Shown here: piece by piece, positions 12,868-31,606 of the stretch
Layout of the letters: each line of letters begins with the position of its first letter
How positions within the stretch are numbered: the first letter of the stretch is position 1
Assembly (NCBI RefSeq): GCF_043641665.1
Contig: NC_092182.1
Span: 11,656,956-11,720,955 of the forward strand
Source of the DNA: Enoplosus armatus
Taxonomy: Eukaryota; Chordata; Actinopteri; Centrarchiformes; Enoplosidae
DNA length: 64,000 bases
Direction: 5' to 3'
Position numbers and translations under genes: made by a program
Notes under the pieces: generated by a model
The model's input: only the letters and a program-made list of their open reading frames with translations
Told to the model about the DNA's origin: nothing
The model's database searches: none

Positions 12868-14540
12868 CTTCACTATTAAAAGCTTTAACCATTTCATCAT
12901 AACCTGCTGCCCTTTGGCTTCATAATATGTTCACAGATAGCCCACAAGCACCAGGTAAATAACTACATTTAAATATACATACGGTATACTTAAGAATATT
13001 GAGACGGTAAAATTAAACATACTGTCCGCCTACTACATATTCAGTTTCAAGATCAGTTTTCTCTGAATACTGAATACTGGAAGTGATTAATATATTCATA
13101 TCGTTGTGCAGCAGAAATTAATTAAAAAGGACCCTGTGTTGTGTAGAAAATGGTTATGGCCAAACAATGCCAGAACGCCAATAACCTTTGCAAAGAATAC
13201 AAAAGTAAAATGTTTTCTAATATTATTAGCATGACTTTTAGTTTATGAGTGCTTCAGTTACTCTCTGCGATCATCTAGTTTTCCAGCGTCTGGGTTTCTC
13301 TCACTGAGGCATGTGCTGTCCTGTTCTTAATCACCACCCCCTGCAGCAGCAAAAGGGCTTCAAACCTGCACTGTCCCGTTTCCAAACTCCCGACTGACAA
13401 AAATACCTACCTGTAATATACAGCTCAAATCATAAAATGAGCACCGAAAACCACCGTTTCTGTTGAAGACTCCTTTCATTTGGACTTCACAAAATCTTTA
13501 GCAGACACGTCCAGCAGATAACGATAATATAATTTTTGGACATCATATGCTCAGCAGGAGCAACAACAGTTCATTCAATTTGTGGTTTTAAATAAGTGAG
13601 AACTATCAGTAATCTTAAACAAGTTTCATATGTTGTTGACAAAACAAGTTCTCCCAACAACTTTGTCAAAAAGGCAGAAAAGATTTTAAACATGATTGTG
13701 TCAGTCATCCCTTTTGAATTTGAATATTTGTGCTGCCTTCACTTCTCACAGAACGTGCTGCAGCATGCAGGTTTATTTTTAAACCTGACAATGACCCACA
13801 GCAAACAAGCCCGATGTAGATTGTTGGCAAACTTCACAGTCTAATCCGATCAGAATCAGCTGCCAATACTGCAAATTACCACCACGAAGCCAACAAAGTT
13901 ATATCATCGGATAGACATTTTAGTCATTTCAGATGGTTTTCAAATGAATGCAAAACACCAAGGACCTGCCTCATGAAGCAGGACTGGAGAAGATAGCTGG
14001 GAGAACTGTCCTCAGTTAAACCTAAACTCCTTCAAATCAAGTAAAAGGACATGAGCCGAAGGTAAAAAGAGCTGTTGTCCTTTTTTGTGAGAAAAGCCCT
14101 AAAATAACTGCAATGTGAAACACAACATATCGTCTACAATGAACCAAACCCAACACTGGCTTTTTGTTTTACTAAAAGAATCAACAGCATTACACAAAAT
14201 CCAAAACAGCACTATGGAGTTTGGCAAAAAAAAAAAAAAAATGACATAAAAACATCATTACAAAAATGAATTTTAAAAAAGCAACGCTTCACAAGTCTGA
14301 ATAGAGACCCTTGTTACGATTTACTTCCCTTGTGCTGTCTTTTGTGAGCTGAGGAATGAAATACATAAATTATATACAAAAAACTGAAACACGAATCCTC
14401 CATCCTGTAATGATGTAAATGTTTGTCCATTAATACCAGAAAAACTGTTAGTCTGCTGGGGGAACACGCCACAGCCTCCAGCTCCACGGAGCAGCATTAT
14501 CCTCCACGTACAGATGACTGAACAGGACCATTATTTCAGT

Positions 14541-20380
<5,840 letters not shown>

Positions 20381-20530
20381 GTTGGATTAAAACGGAGACG
20401 CTACTGCCGACAATATTCAGTCAGTCACGTAGTTATTAAATAAACACAGGTCTCCACTGCTGGACGTCGACTCACAGACAGTCACGCTTGTTTCTCGTTA
20501 GTTTACCACCGCCTGTGAGTCGCGGCATTT

Positions 20531-20538
20531 TTACGTCA
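20531..20538. promoter_or_regulatory. Possible CRE/bZIP site upstream of METTL1
   Basis: TTACGTCA lies about 150 bp upstream of the METTL1 ATG and differs from the CREB/ATF consensus TGACGTCA at one base. No TATA box is seen nearby, in keeping with a housekeeping promoter. Functional use is inferred from motif and distance only. Confidence 0.35.
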
Positions 20539-20639
20539 CCACCAAGCGTCTTTCTCAGGGTTGCCAGGTTTGTTGAAAGATAGCTGTAGTTTACAGCACA
20601 CCTTTCGTTAACTTATTGTGCCTTTACTTAAATAGCAAT

Positions 20640-21095
20640 ATCACAATACAAATTTACACCATTACGAGTAAAGCCCTACATTTAAATTTTAGTTGAGCAA
20701 ACTTATCAGCAAATGTACTTAAAGTATCAAAACTAAAAGTAGGGCACTTACTATTTTGGTACAAGTGCTTCAGTACTTGGTTGGATTTTTATTACTGATG
20801 CCAATAGACAAAGCCATATCTACTGGTGACTTCTTATCATTGCTTATTGATGTATGAGCTGAGATCAGTTCAATAGTAATTGTCCACTCTCAGATTGTTT
20901 AATTTGAGTAGCAGTAGAGATCTCAAGAGGTAAAAATGATAATAGTATTTCACAAGAAATTTTTAGATTAGAAAGAAGTCTGGAAAATAAACCTTATTTT
21001 GAGTCACATAAGTAATTTATTTCTTCCTGTTTCTTATTTTCATAATTGTCTTGCGACCCCTTCTGGGGTCCTGACCCCCAGGTTGGGAACCACTG
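20640..21095. repeat. Old teleost repeats, including a gggaaccactg-ended element
   Basis: 20640-20790 has the tacttaaagtatc/gtacaagtgcttcagtactt words of the hAT-like family. 21050-21095 ends with ctgacccccaggttgggaaccactg, a common 3' end of a fish dispersed repeat. A matching, inverted-sense fragment (gtggttcccaatctttttt) occurs at about 7019-7037. Boundaries are approximate. Confidence 0.45.
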
Positions 21096-21099
21096 TTGT

Positions 21100-21430
21100 A
21101 GGTGTCAAGTCAATTAGATTTATATAGCCCAATATCACAAATCACAATTTGCCTCAAGGGGTTTTACAATCTGTAAATGACAAACGACCCTCGATTCGAA
21201 TGAAGACCCCCCCCCCCCCCCCCCCCAAAAAAGAACCCTTTAACAGGGAAAAAAATAGAAGAAACCTCAGGACCCCTCTCCCAGGACAGACAGACATGCA
21301 ATAGATGTCGTGTATATACAATTATGATGACAAAATGTAGATTGTAAAACATAAGTGAAGAGGATTGATCCAGGGGGACAATTGAGCAGCTTCAGGTGTC
21401 GCCCACTAAGGTGGTGGGGCTAATTTTAAC
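21100..21430. repeat. Teleost interspersed repeat (atatagcccaatatcacaa type)
   Basis: Contains gatttatatagcccaatatc, gccttcaaggggttttac-like sequence, a C20 run and agaagaaacctcaggacc, the recognisable core of a very abundant fish repeat. No coding content. Recognised from general knowledge; limits are approximate. Confidence 0.6.
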
Positions 21431-22632
21431 TACTTAGTGTAATATTAGGTAGTTTAATTGATAAGGTGCAATTTTAACACCAAAAGTTTAAAATCTGAAT
21501 GAATCTAAGTAAAACTATAGCCATCAGATACATGTAGGCCTAGTAGTACATAAGTATAACATGCAATAAAATGGAAATCTTTCTGCAGGATCAAACTCAT
21601 TTTCACTGTGTTGTCTATTAAATGGAAATGCTGCAGCTCCCTCTGGGTGTCTTCTGAGTCACCTCTAATATCCTTCTCAGTTCACTCTGACGAGAGCATG
21701 GTGACACATTATAGTTCCCTCCTGGTGTAAGGCTTTACGAGAGGCTGTTTGTGTCCATAGATACACAGAAGTCCGTCTGTCTGGTTAATTGCTTTAACCT
21801 TAGTGATGATACTGCAGACTAACAGGATGTAGAGGATTTTCAGTCTGGCTTTTTCCAGATTTTTAAAAAATCTTTCTTTATTTGTTAGTTGACAGTGAAG
21901 AGAGACAGAGGGGAATGACATGTGTCGAAGTTCTTTGGATGTTTAAACGCAGCATGTGTGTTATTTGATTTTGCCAGCAAGAATCTGACTGGATGCTGGT
22001 CTGCGCTGTTCAAAGAAACACAAATACCTGCAGGGACATAATCATCATCATCAGACGAAATAAAGGAAAGCAACAGCAGAATAACATTTATATCTTTATA
22101 TACTATAAACATAAATTCTCCCCCTTTGTCTCTGTCTGTCAAGCCAATGACTTTACTTATCTAACAATGCTGAAACCATTTTTAGATGTATGTCGCATGT
22201 TTTACATAAAGTACAACTGTGCTGCTACCTTTGTTATTAATCCTTAGTAATACTGACCATAGGCATCATGTTAGGATCACATGCTCACATTAAAATGAGA
22301 TGAGTAAGGTCGGCCTGAGGGTGCAGATTTAAATTGAAATGCAAAAAACAGTATTTATATTGACATTTCATAATCCACATGAATGATGTGAAGTGACCTG
22401 AGTACAGTTTGAATAATATAGAATTCAATTTTAAACAAATATCTGTCTGTTGTTTGACCAGGTAGGTAAGATGACTTTTACTGATATTTGTACATCATCA
22501 TGTACATTTATTATTGTGAGATGTGTATATCCCCACCAGGAAATATCTGTTTTCAAGCCGTTCGCTAAGATCCATCTTGTTGCCTGAAAACAAAAACAAG
22601 ACACAAAGTTTTCCTTTGAGATCAACAAAGTC

Positions 22633-22638
22633 TTTATT
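22633..22638 (-). terminator. Candidate poly(A) signal of MARCHF9
   Basis: Minus-strand AATAAA about 610 nt past the MARCHF9 stop, followed by T-rich and GT-containing sequence. An earlier ATTAAA variant lies about 70 nt after the stop (near 23180). Which one is used cannot be told from sequence. Confidence 0.4.
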
Positions 22639-23249
22639 ACAAAACATGAATTGTACTTTAAGGGTGTATTTTAAGCAACTGTATCATGTCTCCAAGTTTT
22701 ATTGGGCTTTTTTAATGTCTGATCCATCAGACAGCAGATCATGGCGGACCCTCAGGAATACGTTGAATAAATTAGGGGGGCCGGGGCCGTTGTTGTGGTG
22801 GCCACATGAGTAGGAGCACAATCGTTTTCACCATCAAACTCTCTATTAGTTCTAAGAGTTGTAACCACTTCAAACAACTCTTGTTTTTTTCTTCAGAAAG
22901 CTAAAAAAAAATGAGTTCAATGACATTTTGTAACATGGTGGTAAAAAAATGGTTAATAGCTTTAAGAATCAAAGCTCTTTGTTTTTCAAAATGTGTAAGT
23001 TTTTTTCTTATTTGTCATGTTTTCACAGTCTTTGTCGTTGAAGACTCAGATAAAACTGCTAAGTTCTCCATTTGCCCAAATTGGAGAAATATTTCTTGTT
23101 GTCCACTTTGAGCTCAGGGAGCAAAATATGAGACTAGAAGTCAACGGCAGTGTTAATGTGGCAGATTAGCACTTTTTTTAATTAAATCCCAATCAACACT
23201 TTGATCTCCTCCTCAAACATCTGTGCACTTTTGTCTGTGTAAGCCAGCC

Positions 23250-26200
23250 TCATACAGTGGTCACCCTCATGACCACCTCTTGGTTAGCACGACGCAGGTT
23301 GTTGGGTCTCAACTGGTTGAGGATGTGCAAAATAGTGTAGCCACAGTGGTTGTTGAGAATAGTCCTGACATGTCGGCTCACCCTCCGGCCCCCATCTGTG
23401 ACAGTGTGAGAAGAGTTCCTCTCAACACGACTGGCGCCTTTACTGCTGGAACTGATGGGGTCACCTAAGTCCTTCGCTTTCTCATAATTCAGCACTTTCC
23501 ACTGCTGGTTCACCGCCTGCCAGCGCTTATAGATCCGGTAAACAGACGATCCTTCATGGATTATAAGGCCTGGGCATAAAGGACAAAGGGTGGGGGAGGT
23601 AGGGGGCAGGAAACAGGGTTACATATAGACAAACGCTTGTTTGTTCATTAAGAATCAGGAAGTACTAAAAAGAACAGAAGGTACAGAGTTAATAAGAACT
23701 ATAAGTTCTCAAAAATAAAAAGATTAAATATACTGGACTTGTCTGTGGGTGTTTTGGACTGATGTTAGGTGAGAAACACGTGTTGATAAAATCTCTTCAC
23801 AAGAAAAAAAAAGAGGCAGAGACAGAACACAACAAATGAACTTGTGTTATTTCATTTGTGTTCGTGCGCTTACAGTAAACAAATATGCACATGGAGGAAT
23901 TCACTCTCAATTACTCTATGTGTTGTATATGTAAACTATCTCCAATATGCTTTGCAATTGGCCACTGAGCTATGAAAATAAAAGTAAGAGATAAAAAGAT
24001 CATATTAATGATAGCAAGTAAGATAAACGAGGTATTTTCAGCTCTATTGATGGCAGTGTCGGTCTGCGGGTCCTTCTGTTGGTCAGTCCACCACTTTGAC
24101 TGAAACCTTTAAACAACTACTGGATGGATTGCCATGAGATTTTGTACAGACATTCACGGTTTCCAGGCGAATCACCTGACCTTTCTTCTGAAATGTCTTG
24201 ACAACTATGAAATAGATTGTCCTGAAATGTGGTTAAGATATTCATGATGCCCAGGATGAAGCCTACTAACTGACTGATGTCCTGACTTTTCCTCTGGCGC
24301 CACCATGAGGTTCAAATTTGTGGTTTTGAGTGAAGCGTCTACTGTTGGATGGATTACCATGTCATTAAGTTCCCCTTCAGGATGAACTTTGGTGATCCCC
24401 TGACTATTCGTGTAGCACCATCATCAGGGTAAAATGTCCCTTTCTCAAATACAAAATAAAATTTGATTTATGACTAAATACCTGCAAAACTAATGACGTT
24501 CCCTTCAGCTTCAGCAGTACTTATGTTTGCAAATTACTGTAACACATGTTAGCATGCTAACACACTAAACTAATATGGTGAACATGGTAAACATATATAT
24601 ATGTACCTGCTTAACATCAGCATGTTCACATTATCACTGTGAGCATGTTAGCAAGCTGAAATTAGCATGTAGCTCAAAGCCCTGGTGTGCCTACAGTAAG
24701 TACAGCCTCACAGAGCTGCTCGCACGGCTGTAGGCTTGTAGTTACTGAGGTGAGTAAAAGACATGTTAATTGAAAGTCAAATCTTTATTTACGGGTCTCT
24801 GATTTTCTAATGATAAAACTATTTGTTTCCAATGATAGCCTTGGGAACACAGGGCTTCCCTTGAAAGAACTTCTCTATTCAAGGCTAAATAAATATTCAT
24901 TCATTATTAATTTATTATTGGAAACATACAGTTTAATTGAGTGCTTGCCTGCGGACAAATTGACCATTTTTGCATCCTCAGCTGGCCTCACTGACTAAAA
25001 TACTCTCTAGATAGCAATCAATTGGAATTAATGAAGCAAAGTACACAATTAAACACCGTCTCTATATTCCTGATAAATAATACCAAATTACATAGTTCTT
25101 TCTGTGAAATTACTAGGAAATTATAGACGTGTAAAATAAAGCGTTACTGCAAAAATCAAAAGTGACAATCAAACGTTAATATTCTCAACAAACACACAAC
25201 ATGGCAGCCTCTGTATCTGTGTCTTACCTATACAAACTATGTCCATGAAGCCATACATGCCGTAGCATATCTGGAAGAGAAGGTCCTGCCGCTGCCATTT
25301 GGCTGAAGGGCTGAGGGAGGACCACACCAGCCAGGAGATACTGGCGATGAGGAACAAAGAGCCCAGGATAATGGCCGCAATCTGCACCTTCTCAATCACA
25401 GTCAGAGAGATGGCCTGCCACTAGAAAAGACAGAGAGAGAGACACAAAAATGGACTGACACCCTGTCTTGCAGGCGTAATTCTCAAAATACTTCTTGGTT
25501 ATGTGAGGTAATAGCGCAGGGACAGTGAGGACAGTCCTAACTCACTAACACACTTTGCCTTGATTCTCTGTTGCAGGATAGATAGCATAAAAACATCTTA
25601 AGTCTGCCATTTTTGGTTAAGTGATGCATTCTGCCTGCTGGTTTGCATTAAGGACCCCTTCAGTTTCATATGAATCAAGCACTTTCTAGAAACAAATATA
25701 TCAATATACAAAGTTAAAATAATGCTCAAGCAGCGTGTTTGGGATGAATGGTACGTTTTTGTTGGTTTTGAGAAAGTCTGTTTGCCAGCTCTTTAGAGTG
25801 ATGAGTCTCCTCTGGCAGTGTGGCGCCAGTGTTGGGTTTGATGTTATTCAACTTCAAGTCTTCCATGTGGCATTTATTTGACAGCGGATGTTAAGATTGC
25901 TTATGACTGTCTTCTGTGAGACAAATGCTTTATTGCCCCGATTCACTCTGGATCTCTGAGTGTGAGGCTTTGTCATTCATAACTACGTGCAGTCACTGCA
26001 GAGCCTCACTGAGCCTCTGCTGCTCAGGCTTTTACACACATAATAAAAAACAATAATCACGTAAATTAGAGAATTCCTAAATGGATTAAGCCATTTCACT
26101 ATATCACATCAATTCTCCAGAAATGTTCTATTCATAACGTTCATTCAGAGATGCAGGGATTGTCTTGCAACCGAGGGAACAATAATATCTGCAGCATTCA

Positions 26201-29200
26201 GAGGCTGGAATCATTCGCAGATACTGTCTGTTCGTCTACTGTCCGTGTGCCACACACACTTTGGTTAACTCATGTGCCAGCTCTTTGAAATGTGCAGTGT
26301 CTCCTAAATGTGTTCTTGGCATCTTCCTATATGCTCATCATCACTTTCTTCTTCTCCAATTATCCATGAAAAAAAAAAACAGTATAAATAGCTGTGGACT
26401 ACTCGCTCTGGACTACTATCTGCCCACAGCCATGTGAAGCTAATGAGCTTCTTGTTGGGAATCATGTTGACTGGAGGAAATCAGTCCAAAATGTCTTTGT
26501 GATGGTGGCAATGTAAACACTGCCTGGCCTCTACTGTATTACATTCACCTCAAGATCAATGACCTCTAATGTGATTACTATGCTTTTCTGCCAATCACTC
26601 ACTCAAATCTGGCAACTTAAAGTTTGACTTTCTGCCATGTAGCCTGGCATTCTGGTGTCAACGACTCTATTCATTTAGCTATTTTAAATGTTTGCTTTCC
26701 ACAGTGAACATTAAAGATGAACACACACACACACACAGAGGGCGACGCTACCTGCAGTGGGTTTTTGGTGCTGATGGCCAGGACCTGGTACTTGAAGTAG
26801 CAGAGCTCACAGCTCCAGGAGCCTCTCTCACTGATCCAGCGGATAAGGCAGGACTGGTGAGTACAGCGCACAGAGCCAGAGCAGCGACACGGGCTCAACA
26901 GCTCCCCCTGCAGGACACAAAAAGCAGCTGCATGGGACACACAGCATTCATGGAGGCCGCTGGATGTTGAAACTGTTATTGAATCTGCCTGTTACGAGAT
27001 TTGATTTGGTGAAGATGACAATAAAAATAACGATAAAGATCTTTATCATGAATAGCCAAACTTGGAAGGACAACGTTACTGTCACATTTTATCTACTGAA
27101 GCTACAGTGTTGTTTGAAGGGAATTGTATTGGCTGTTGTATCTGTTATGAAGCTGGCAAGGGATTAAAAAACATAATATACACAGATATAATCAGTATGA
27201 AACTATACTGTGTGTATGCAAATGGAAATGATACGTTTAGAAAGGATGACATCATTATGGCAAAGTAAAGAAAGATTTGAGGTACAATTATATATAAAAT
27301 AATAATGCAAAAACTGTAAATAATGATAAATGGGTCACAAATGTAACAATATTTCACAACACTACAACATACGTAGCTTTCTTGTAACCCTTCAGTCTGT
27401 TACTTAAAGAGTATTGGCATTAAAGTTTTGACATATGCTATGAATCCACTCAGTGTATTTTATATATATATATATAATATTTATGACCATTTTTCTACAA
27501 AAGACTGAAATGTCCACAATTGGATTGAGGCTCAGAAATAGAGTCCATGGAACCAAGAACAGATGAGGTCGAGGAAGGCCCAAGACGAAGGCTAGAAAAC
27601 TGAAATCCTGACAGATCACATAGTACAATACAATACAGTACAGTCTGATACAATTATTTCCCAGGGTGACGCCTCTCCCCCCTAACATGCTCAATAAAGG
27701 GTCTTAAGAAACTTGGGGTGGACATTGGTATACCGAATTTCTTCAAGGTATAGACAAGAAACCTTGTAATTTAGCCATTTTTTAAAGGAATCTACTGTGT
27801 GTGTTCATGTTTACAGGTCTTCGGTAACTGTAATATCTTAATTCAGTCAACATTGGGTCTGGTTTTGTTACAGTTCAAGTGTGATGACGTTAGCTCATCT
27901 CCTATCTACAATCCACAGGTCCAATCAATGTTTTTTTCCCCCGGTTCGTTGTCTCTGGTTAGCAAGAGAAGCTGAGGGGGTAAGATCAAAGCTCCCACAT
28001 CCCGGTTACACTTAATGTTTGCTTTCATTGCCAGTTGAAGCTATTTTAATGGTTCACTGGAACAAATCAGAGCTGCACCACAATTTTCTGAGATTGCAAG
28101 ACGCCGGTCTGATGTACAAGGTATGTTTGATATACTCAAGTATGTGATCAATGAATGTGAATTAACTCTAAAAGTAGCTCTCATACAATTGTGCTCTGCT
28201 CGGTGCACTAATATGGAACTCAAAAGAACTAATGCTCTTTGATGTATCTGTGATTCATACATACGCATCATCCTCTGCCTGTACACAGTGTTGAACAGTC
28301 TCCATCTGTACTGTACATGTTTATAGGATCACCACCTTCTCTTTTCAGAACCATCTTAGATATCATTGGCTCTCCATCTTCTGTCTTACAGCGTCTCTCT
28401 TGTGGCAGCAATAAAGAAGGTTTTACACAATTCTAATATGTCTATGAAGAGTTTCACAAAAAAAAAAAAAAATGACTCCATCTGATTGCCGTTTGCTTGC
28501 CAGATGAACATTTGGGATGAGATTTTTTGGAGCAATGATCAGCTCCCACTTTGACACACTTACAGAAAAACCTGGAGTTGTTGCAGGCCAGAATTCCTGT
28601 GAAAAGCTTTCGGCAGTTGATCCCCCCATTTAATTATGACTAATCAGGGTATAAAAGCGAGTGCACCTCATCATTACCGAGATATTTCAAGCATCATATG
28701 CTCATCGTGAATATATAGTTATGTGATGACTTGAAAGCAACATTTCTGTGGTGGATATATTCAGTAGATATATCATCTAACAACTAACCCGTCAAAGGAT
28801 ACACAAGCCTTTATATCGTGAAACATGAATCAACAGTACATGGTATACTTGTTTTGATGCATCTGCTGCCTTAATCTGGATACAGTTTGCTTCTCTCGTG
28901 TCACTTTCCTGTAGCCTCAAAAGAAATCACAGGACATCTGGCTCAGGTTTTTGTTGTTGTCAGTATGAGACTCCCCAAGGCCCTCGGACTGACAACGCTC
29001 TCGCACATCTCATTTTATTTTCCGTCTGACTCTAGGTGACATGCTAGGTCTTTAATTAGTTGGATATCTGGAGGGGAAAAACAAAAACTTTCTGAGACCT
29101 CTAGCAAAAGTCTGTCTCTTCAAGGTGGATCCTCTATAGATTTTGACAGGCTCAGACCTCCACGTCATGGACGAGAATGACGTGAACAATTTATAAACAT

Positions 29201-30903
29201 TTATTTTGTGTGCTTCCCCTCTGTTCTCCTACGACACTTAAGCTGTACTTCGTGTGACCTTCCTGTAGCCTGAAGGAATGATCAGCCGTTTGATCCCTGT
29301 ATTCATTGTTCCTGCTGAAGAGTCCCACAGCAAGTTATTGAACTCACGCTTCCTCCCTCACTCAAATCCCTTGGAATAATAATGAGTATAAACGTCTTTT
29401 ATGTCGAGGAATCATTCTCTGAAACCTTTCTTCGTTGCTTTTTTGAAATGGCCTAATTTTTGTGCATCACATGCTGAATCTATTGCTGCGAGGACTTCAC
29501 TGGTTCACATAGTAAACACAAAGCTCCTCCTGCGTCTCTCCAGCCTATTCTTAACTGATGCCCTTCGTCTGCCCACTGCTATTTTCAGATCACTGTTGAT
29601 AGATTGATTCCCTGTTTTTTTTTACGTCTTAGTCATTCTAGATTTTTACTTTGTGTCTGAGCAGACTTCATGCACACTTACAGATATCTGAAACAGTTTG
29701 GCATCAATGTATAATGACTCACATCTTCATCATGAGAATTTAAAACAGAATTTGGCCATGTTTGCTTAAAGTTGCACTCCACTGGATATTAGTTTACTTG
29801 TTATGAGGACTACAACTATTCTTCTTCTGTGGCTCTGGAGAAGCTCCGTCACATCTGAGAAGATAACCCTGATGATGTCATCGTAATGTCATCGGGGTTA
29901 TTAACAGAAAACCTGCGCTCCAAACTGACATGGACAAAGACGTGGGCATTGACAAAGCAGGGAGAGTCTTACAAAAAGATGCTGCTGAGTTGCATTATGG
30001 GAAATGCGTTTTTGGAGCTTGACCCATACTAGGGACTAAAAGTCACAATATCTCAGCCTCTGCTGCTTCAATTTTGATGATTCTCTGTAAAAATCTGTCT
30101 AACAAGTCCCCCAACTTCATGGAAGTGCAACACTAGATTGACTAAATTGCTGGAGTTTCCCTTTTAATGCTGAAAAACTGGTTCTAAACACCAAGACCTT
30201 ATTTGTAGATATAATGTATAAATAGTGTATAAAATATTCTTAAATGGGTAAACTTCTCAACAAATATTTGCATTTGAATGTCTTGTGTTTTTCAGTGCTT
30301 TGTCTACTGGGTTTGTTTTCCTGAAACATATTTATATAAGTCTGCTTGTACAGACTTCCCTCAGCTGAGCACCACGTGGCTTGAGGCCCCGTGAACCAGC
30401 AAGCACCTGTGCTGCCTTCAGGCTCCGGGTTCCTGGAGGTTCCTGGAGCCTGAAGGCAAGGTTTGCTCAGGGGGAACCAGTGTCCTACTGAGTGTCTGAC
30501 AACCTTGTTAAAGCACAGGAACCCACAGTAATACCTTTATCATGTAACTATAGCCTACCTTCTCCGGCCCCTGGAAGCAGATCCGGCACTGCGGTGATCG
30601 CATCCCGCTCTCTGAGAGACTCGGGAGGGAAGCGGCGTCCAGGCCTCCTCCCTGGAGTTTGGCTCCTTCATCATCCTCATACTCCAGGCTGCGTGGCCGC
30701 GGGTCAGAGCCGTAATATTCCTCCTCATCGTCCCGGTGAGTGCAGTTCAACGGCGGCCAACCACAGCCCCCTATAGCGAGCCCTCGCATCCTGGTCTGCG
30801 TGTCCGGGTCTGTGCCTGTGTCAGACCTCCTGCTTGATCCAGAGCGCATCAGTAGCAACACTTTGAGTTCATTGAAAAACATCCGGATGCGATACTTAAA
30901 CAT
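23250..30903 (-). CDS. marchf9: MARCHF9 membrane-associated RING-CH E3 ubiquitin ligase
   Basis: Membrane E3 ligase of the Golgi/endosome system that ubiquitinates cell-surface receptors such as MHC-I. Minus-strand exons are 30903-30559 (AAG|gtaggc), 26907-26752, 25420-25228 and 23569-23250 (stop TGA). They sum to 1014 nt, giving 337 aa. The RING-CH domain keeps all eight zinc ligands: Cys106, Cys109, Cys122, Cys124, His132, Cys135, Cys148 and Cys151. Two membrane spans follow, roughly residues 176-200 and 214-236. The tail ends VVMRVTTV, a class I-type PDZ ligand. The N-terminus ([14 protein letters not shown]) matches MARCHF9 (human begins MLKSRLRMFLNELK) more closely than what I recall of MARCHF4 or MARCHF11. 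The first ATG in frame is used. Synteny with CDK4 and CYP27B1 supports the name. Confidence 0.96.
24040..24735 (+). repeat. Interspersed repeat R1, copy 1 (MARCHF9 intron 3)
   Basis: Shares ordered words with 43850-44345: actattggatg/ctactggatgg, ccatgagattttgtacagac, gacttttcctctggcgccac, atacctgcaaaactaatgac, gtgagcatgttagcaagctg and cagcctcacagagctgctcg. The first part is partly duplicated in tandem (the 24100-24300 and 24340-24420 blocks resemble each other). No open frame; non-autonomous. Confidence 0.75.
25421..26751 (-). other. MARCHF9 intron 2
   Basis: 1.33 kb. A (CA)9 tract at 26720-26737 sits 15 bp inside the intron from the exon 2 donor. Nothing else recognised. Confidence 0.6.
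29771..30131. mobile_element. Candidate MITE with gttgcact... inverted ends
   Basis: Starts gttgcactcc (29771) and ends ggaagtgcaac (30131), which pair as imperfect terminal inverted repeats. The inside has a second inverted motif (ataaccctgatga / tcatcggggttat). About 360 bp without coding potential. Confidence 0.5.
30413..30458. repeat. 14-bp perfect inverted repeat in MARCHF9 intron 1
   Basis: tgccttcaggctcc (30413-30426) and ggagcctgaaggca (30445-30458) are exact complements around an 18-nt loop that itself repeats ttcctggagg. It lies 100 bp inside the intron from the exon 1 donor, so the nascent transcript could fold there. Confidence 0.7.
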
Positions 30904-31001
30904 TCTTCAGCAGCTTTACTACACAGGCACACGCGCTCTGTGGAACAAAACAGCCTTCAGCTTGACTGTGGCGGGGGCATTATACATTATTATGACCATT
31001 A

Positions 31002-31003
<2 letters not shown>

Positions 31004-31041
<38 letters not shown>
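31004..31041. repeat. (ATT)n microsatellite upstream of MARCHF9
   Basis: About 12.7 ATT units, 100-138 bp upstream of the MARCHF9 ATG, so within its 5' leader or promoter. Confidence 0.95.
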
Positions 31042-31442
31042 GGCTTCTGAACCAGTTGATTCAAGTAGACAATTCACATCCTATCAAATAAAACACAGAT
31101 CTCGGTCAAAGAAGCATGCGGAAAACATGATAGGCTATAACATCAGCCCATAGCACTCTGCATATCCTGTTGTTATAGCATGTGCACCGCGATCCAGCCA
31201 ATAGGGAGGGATTATTTTTCATGGGTAGAGGCGTTTTCTGTCGGGATTCAATGGAGGCTGAGAGCCACGAACTGTGAGGCACCAACATTAAAGTCAGAGG
31301 GCTCCATCAGCATCCTCTCGTGCCTGCATGTCCAGTCCGGGTGTTTAGGAGGGTCCCGGGCTTCAAGCTGGCTCCTCTTGGGTGTTTTATATCTGTTCCT
31401 TTATTCTTCTTCAGGCGGAGAAGCAGCGATGGTGTCTGCGGA

Positions 31443-31466
31443 GGGGGGGGGGGGGGGGGGGGGGGG
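31443..31466. repeat. G24 homopolymer
   Basis: Twenty-four consecutive G on the plus strand, about 540 bp upstream of MARCHF9. Such a run can form a G-quadruplex and is prone to sequencing length error. Confidence 0.95.
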
Positions 31467-31606
31467 CTTGATATCAAATCCTATTAACAACTAAGTTAAA
31501 GCCGATTTCTATCTGAGTTTACCTGCAGGGGAGGTGAAATTACACGAGGTGACAAGCGTGTATCCTTTGTTGTCTCGCAGTGGCATCCATCACTTCACCA
31601 GTTTCC

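Larger units (their letters stand above)
3191..14540. other. Intergenic region between CYP27B1 promoter and METTL1 3' end
   Basis: About 11.3 kb with no supported gene on either strand; the open frames are short and match nothing I recognise. It contains C runs (3324-3341, 6943-6954), an ATCA repeat (4799-4822), degenerate teleost repeats (about 4885-5110 and 7015-7090), a short hairpin GC-rich element (8361-8380), a TTAA-flanked MITE (11308-11677), a long imperfect hairpin (12346-12443) and a 40-unit AG repeat (12784-12864). Confidence 0.6.
20381..23249. other. Region between METTL1 start and MARCHF9 stop
   Basis: 2.9 kb holding the METTL1 promoter on the left, two to three old interspersed repeats (about 20640-21095 and 21100-21430), a 20-C run (21207-21226) and the presumed MARCHF9 3'UTR on the right (from 23249 down to about 22620). 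No other gene is supported. Confidence 0.6.
26908..30558 (-). other. MARCHF9 intron 1
   Basis: 3.65 kb. Holds an element with inverted ends (29771-30131), a 14-bp hairpin near the donor (30413-30458) and small TA repeats (27462-27474). No further exon or gene is supported; the open frames here are short and AT-driven. Confidence 0.6.

Noticed and set aside
12689..12925. 78-aa frame with a Glu-Arg repeat
   Set aside because: Translation of the AG microsatellite only.
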